Assembly (NCBI RefSeq): GCF_003573695.1 | Contig: NC_039358.1 | Span: 95,306,881-95,370,880, forward strand | Length of the DNA: 64,000 nucleotides | Source: Papaver somniferum | Lineage: Eukaryota > Streptophyta > Magnoliopsida > Ranunculales > Papaveraceae | Reading direction: 5' to 3' | Part shown: in pieces, positions 59,261 to 64,000 of the stretch | Layout of the letters: every line of letters starts with the position of its first letter | How positions within the stretch are numbered: position 1 is the first letter of the stretch | Program-made: the position numbers and the translations under genes | Notes under the pieces: model-generated | Database searches by the model: none | Told to the model about the DNA's origin: nothing | What the model saw: only the letters and a program-made list of their open reading frames with translations

Positions 59261-61380
59261 GAGTCGAGACAATACAACGAATCAGTATTCACACTTTGTG
59301 TGATCGACACGAGATCGAGACAATACAAAAATCAAAGTGTGATTACTTGATAATAGGTTCGGACTTAACCAAACTCTGTAGGATCACTATCAAGTAATAC
59401 AGAGTTAACGTGTGTGTAATTTACTTTATATTATAATAACAATAATTATTATTGCGGAAAAAAAAAGTAAATGACACAACAAGATTTTGTTAACGAGGAA
59501 ACCACAAATGCAGAAAAACCCCGGGACCTAGTCCAGAATTGAATACTCTTAGAATTAAGCCTCTATACAAAATCACACCAACTTCGTAGAGTTGAGACCA
59601 AACAACTAAACCTATAGTTCACCTAGTTTCTTCAGTATCCCTGCGCTTCCGACATTCAATAAGTGCACGTACTGGAACAATTCCTTTGGTTCGTATTCCA
59701 AACAGTAAAGGAACAACAAATCTGTTCGGTAACAACTCTATTCAATCTCAGTGATATGAGTTAGACAAAGGCTATTCTGTTTAATCCAATAAACTCCTTT
59801 GTCGGGTTTAGATCAATCTATCCAACAACTACCAAAGTAGCAGAGTTTAGATTATGCAATCAATAATAGGAACTATCAAGATGCTAAATACTGATGCCGA
59901 TCTACGCAACTAATCAATCAAATCTATCAAGGATAAACCGATTATAGTTGGATCCCAGCCGGTCAAGTTTTGTGCACACCAAAGATTATGAACCCAAATC
60001 AGAAATCTTCTTCGTCTTCAAATTTTCTTAAATCTTCAATAAACACCTGCACACCACAACTTGAATCTCTTGTGATCAATCATACACAGAACGGAGTCTG
60101 TTAACAATGGATTATCACAAGATGTCTTTAGATCTACAAACAGTTCTAAAGATCCTGTCGACACTTCGATATAGTTTGAGTGAATCTTATACCAGAAGAG
60201 AAGATTCTCAAGAATAAACAAACTAGGTGCAATCAAAGTTCAACAACCATTAGTAAATAAATCAAATCGAAAACTAATAATACTGCAATTATCTAGTTTC
60301 GCACCAACGGTACTCGTAGAGCTTCTTGAGCCCACGGAAGTCTTTAAACGAGCGGTCGTAAGAGATTTCGCCTAATTAGGGTACTTTCCTCTCCGAATAG
60401 ACGGTTCCACCAGTAACAACACAACAAGGTAGTTTTGCTGGCTCTTAGGATGGTTTGCTCGAAATGCAAACTTGGGTATTTATAGACCAAGGAAGTTTGG
60501 ACACCAAGGAATTTCCAAAACCGAAAATATTCTCAAGATATGCAATATATTTCCAAATTCGGTTTTCATAATTCCTAAAACTGCTCTGTCCAATAGTAAC
60601 CGAAATCCTACTAGAAAATCTCCAATTAGTAAATGCACATTACCAATTTTTATTTTCCAGAGATATGCATTTTAATTGCTGGTAATTAAAAGCATATAAA
60701 ATTAACAACCTTAATTAAAAGATTCTCAATTTATTTCGGTCCGGGATCTCCTTGAGTTATTAAGGAATATCTTTGAACAATAAAAGATAAGAGTTACTGA
60801 ACATGTTCAAAGTATGTCGACATCTTATTTCTTTGTAAATCCTCTTTCATATTTACAATCTTGGAACCGATTATACCACACTTCCAAACAAGTTTAGAAC
60901 TGGTTCATCTGATTTCCAAGAATTATGTGATTGATCAAATCAACACACTAATCATGGGTTTACGGTTCTACCAAACACAAGGATCAGTTCTACCTTAATA
61001 TGGTTACTGAGACCGGTTACATCAGTTACCAAATTGGTTACATCAATTACCAGGACCGGTTACCATATTCTCATGGTATTACTTGTGATCGGTCACACCA
61101 GTTACCAGGATCGGTTACACCAATTACCAGGAACGGTTACACCAATTACAAGGATTGATTACACACTCTTTTGTGATCGGTCACACCAATTACTAGGATC
61201 GGTTACACCAATTACTAGTATCGGTCACACCAATTACAAATATCGATCATACCATCCTAAGTATTACTTAGGATCAGTTACACTAATAAAAGTCATACCA
61301 ATTCATAAGTCAGGCATTGTGACTAGTTTTACCAAGACACATAACAAGTTATGATCGGTTCTACTAACTCACACATAATG
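59261..61380 (-). repeat. SIRE-like LTR, minus orientation (right arm of inverted repeat)
   Basis: It contains the inverted copy of the block found at 46780-46824 (GTTAACGAGGAAACC at 59490 and CCCCGGGACCTAGTCC at 59519). It matches 57926-59260 in reverse. The outer end is near 61380, where CACACA in plus orientation gives a TG start on the minus strand. The inner end is approximate. Confidence 0.6.
61006..61260. repeat. ~22-bp GATCGGTCACACC motif array (right arm)
   Basis: Variants of GGATCGGTTACACCAATTAC are repeated about ten times, in the orientation opposite to the left-arm array. Confidence 0.85.
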
Positions 61381-61499
61381 GTAATCCAAAGATATGCAAT
61401 GAATAACAATACCAATAAGCCTAGCGATTTCCCTTTCGATTCACAAAACAAGTTCATGAATGTACTTCCTTTAAACGAATGTAAACATTGTTTCCTAGG

Positions 61500-61672
61500 T
61501 GTTTGTGGGTGAAAACTCTTTCTGCTGGTTTTGGTAATTTCGGGTGTGTGGATGAGAAATGAGTCTAGAAACTAAACAATGTACTGCACATGAGTACTTT
61601 TGATTCGAGAGATAAATCTGTACAATCCTGGCCTAAACCAAGAAATGGTCGTTCCAGGCTTGTTTCGGTCAC
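61500..61672 (-). repeat. Tat-like LTR fragment, low-coordinate end
   Basis: It starts TGTTTGTGGGTG and matches 34136-34309 closely. It is cut at 61673 by the chromovirus-like LTR, so the rest of the LTR is expected beyond the right edge. Confidence 0.88.
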
Positions 61673-61990
61673 TGTCATAGACCTAGTCAGTGTAAGCCCA
61701 CTATGATAGTTGTATTGGGCTGATAACTATAACCCAACTTGTGAGTCTGTCCCCTTATCCTAGATAAGGTGTTACCCAGTATCTGTCTTGGCCAATGGCC
61801 TTATATTGTACTCGGTTGGTCATTGGATTCGACCAGTGAATTATTAATCCAAATTATCTTTTTACTAAAATATCTATTTCTCTCTCTGAGGTCTCTGTTC
61901 TTGCTGTTCTTCCCTCAGATCTCTTCTAAAACCCTTCTCAATCACTCCAAATCCCTTAATTCAGCTTCCTTTGTAGTAGAGAACACTACA
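61673..61990 (+). repeat. 5' LTR of a chromovirus-like Ty3/gypsy element
   Basis: This 318-bp LTR starts TGTCATAGACC and ends ACACTACA. It is followed two bases later by the primer site TTGGTATCAGGAGC, related to the initiator-Met complement. The left flank GTCAC (61668-61672) is the candidate target repeat; its partner is off the right edge. Confidence 0.85.
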
Positions 61991-62028
61991 AATTGGTATC
62001 AGGAGCATCATCTTCATCGGGACCTGTT

Positions 62029-63884
62029 ATGGCTAATAAAGCAGCTGTTGAGGAACTTACTAAGAAGATCGATGAGCTTGCTAGAGCTCAGGCTGATTCA
62101 AATAAGAAGATGGATGAACTCACTAAAGCTCAAAATGATTCTTCAGTCAAATCTAATGCTATTATGAAATCGGTTGCAGAGATTAAAGACGCTCAGCGGC
62201 GCCCTACTGTTGAGTTCATGAGTGTGATTAATGCTGCTTTCAATGTTCAAATGGACCATTATATTGAAGCTTCAGACAGGAGGAACTTAAATCGAGACAC
62301 ACATGCTGGTTCTTCTGATGGAGTTTTGGGTCCTCCACCCAACGAAAACCCATTTAATTCAGGTGAAAATATCATACAACCTCACTATCATTATAATCAT
62401 GAGCAAAATCAATTTATTCAACCAAGACCTAAGATAGAATTCCCAAAATTTGATGGTACCAACCCCCGATCTTGGATTCGTAAGTGTAGAAAAAATTTTC
62501 TTCTTCATAATATGTCAGATCCACAAATGGTTAATATAGCTTCCATGTATCTAGAAGGCAAAGCTGACATATGATTTCAAGATTATCAACTTGGTAAACC
62601 ATTAATAATATGGGATGATTTTGTTAGGGATATCTGTTTACGTTTTCAAGAGATTGGTCATGATGATATTGTAGGGAATTTAACAAACTCAATCAACTTG
62701 GATCAGTCCTAGATTATCAGGAGGTCTTTGAGGAACTGAAAGCATTAATGTTAGCGAAAAATCCTCACCTAACTGAAGCATATTTTACTCCGAGTTTCAT
62801 CAGTGGCTTAAAGGATGAACTCAGGTTGCACGTTCAGATGTTTTCACCAAAATCACTTTCCAATGCAGTATACTTGGATAGAATGCAAGAGGCACTCCTT
62901 GAGAATGCGGCCAGAAAAAACAAATTACATTACAGACCCCCACCATTATCTGTTCTAACCAATTATTCTCAAATACAACCTACTTCACCAGTTACAAGCC
63001 CCAACAACCACTCCTGAAATTTTTCATCAACTGCTGTCACTTCTCCACCACCTATTAAGAAGTTGTGATATGTAGAGATGCGCAAAAGACGAGAAAAAGG
63101 TCTTTGCTATAACTGCGATGAAGTTTTTCAGGTTGGACATAAGTGTCTTAAGCAACAAATTTATATGTTGGTTGTTGATGATGAAGAGTCGACACAATCT
63201 GGTGAAGAATCACGTGTCGAAACTCTATTGTCTCCTACTCTAGAAGAAGAAGTCGAAATTTCAGTTCATGCTCTAGCTGGCAATGTCTCCCACAACACCA
63301 TTCGGATAGAGGGAGCTTCTAAGAAGCATCCACTGACAATCTTGATAGATAGTGGCAGCACTCATAGTTTTCTCGACCCAGCTGCAGCTGCTAGATGTGG
63401 AGGGAATCTTGTTCCTACAGCCTCACTGTTAGTAGCAGTAGCAAATGGTAATAAAATGGTTAGTGATGCTAAGTGTCCATCATTTCATTGGCTAATGCAA
63501 GGACACCAATTCCAATTTGATGTGCGTCTCTTAACCTTGGGGGGCTGTGACATGGTGCTTGGAGTGGATTGGATGAAAGGCATGAGTCCAACGGTTTTTG
63601 ACTTCAATAAACTGACTATAGAATTATCTTGGGAGGGGCAGACCATCAAACTACAAGGTAACAGTCCTACAACTCAGCTTTCTATGATGACTGGTAAGGC
63701 TTTGCGTAAATGGGTTAGGCAGAATAAACATGGAATGGTTGGTAGTTTATTTGCTATTACTGCATGTGAAGAACAAACTGTGACCCTACCCCCATTTTAC
63801 CCTTATTACAAAAATATGAAATTGTTTTTCAAGAACCCAACACTCTTCCCCCATCTAGGGCTCATGATCATCATATTCCATTAA
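62029..63884 (+). pseudogene. Gag and aspartic protease of the chromovirus-like element
   Basis: The gag ATG is at 62029, with a heptad-like stretch (EELTKKIDELARAQ) and then capsid phrases IEFPKFDGTNPRSWIRKC. A TGA at 62572, a frameshift near 62680 and stops near 63015 and 63065 break it. The last part has the zinc knuckle CYNCDEVFQVGHKC (63105-63147), the protease motif LIDSGSTHSF near 63343 and CDMVLGVDWM near 63550. A further frameshift lies at about 63790-63815. The order gag, knuckle, protease and the motifs fit Ty3 chromoviruses such as Reina or Tekay, though the clade is not certain. Confidence 0.85.
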
Positions 63885-64000
63885 AACCACTCAATACACC
63901 TCCAAACCAAAGGCCGTATCGTATTCCTTATATTCAGAAGGAAGTAGTAGAACAACTGCTGCAGGAAATGCTCAAAATTGGTGTGATACAACCTAGTAGA
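63815..64000 (+). pseudogene. Start of reverse transcriptase, runs off the right edge
   Basis: In the frame after the shift, the plus strand reads IPLKPLNTPPNQRPYRIP and then a helix-like stretch to GVIQPSR at the edge. This is the usual opening of Ty3 reverse transcriptase. The catalytic blocks are outside the window. Confidence 0.75.

Noticed and set aside
57926..61380. Foldback (Foldback/MULE-type) DNA transposon
   Set aside because: The arms carry LTR signals of SIRE-like elements (polypurine stretch, shared conserved block), so an inverted pair of LTRs explains them better.

Overview
The window is nuclear DNA from a flowering plant. It carries an intron-rich plant gene, canonical GT-AG splicing, several plant-specific LTR-retrotransposon lineages, Stowaway-type and hAT-type elements, and low GC between genes. 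The species cannot be fixed from the sequence alone.

From the left edge to about 19.1 kb (minus strand) lies the 5' three quarters of one host gene, a SPIKE1 (SPK1) orthologue. This is the plant DOCK-family guanine nucleotide exchange factor for ROP GTPases. I could place 27 coding exons (150-17219) by eye. All splice phases agree and give 1,374 uninterrupted codons; the catalytic DHR2 end lies beyond the left edge. Introns carry a tRNA-related SINE-like fragment, a 427-bp tandem duplication whose second copy holds a 330-bp insert with 9-bp target repeats, and a 41-bp poly(A) tract. About 0.5 kb upstream of the likely transcription start a Stowaway-like MITE begins, and beyond it there are only transposons.

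From 19.6 to 44.15 kb is a nested stack. A minus-strand Ty1/copia element with 175-bp LTRs (20020-44153) was split three times: by a 436-bp MITE in its RNase H, by an 8.2-kb non-autonomous Athila-like Ty3 element in its integrase (23324-31509), and by a 9.1-kb Tat/Ogre-like element in its leader (34136-43274). One LTR of the Tat element holds a 705-bp hAT-type element. Target-site duplications support every step. The Tat element has no gag-pol that I can see. Its only coding content is a plant mobile domain (PMD) gene on the strand opposite to the element's genomic RNA, with its own TATA boxes and what look like three introns. This is the most interesting feature of the window.

From 44.2 to 64 kb are broken elements placed end to end: a LINE 3' fragment, a SIRE/Maximus-like copia LTR, a Tat LTR fragment, an Athila-like element with complete but mutated gag-pro-RT-RH-IN, a large inverted repeat of two SIRE-like LTRs carrying arrays of a ~22-bp motif, another Tat LTR fragment, and the 5' LTR, gag and protease of a chromovirus-like element that runs off the right edge. 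No host gene is seen to the right of SPK1. Apart from SPK1, every coding region found is broken.
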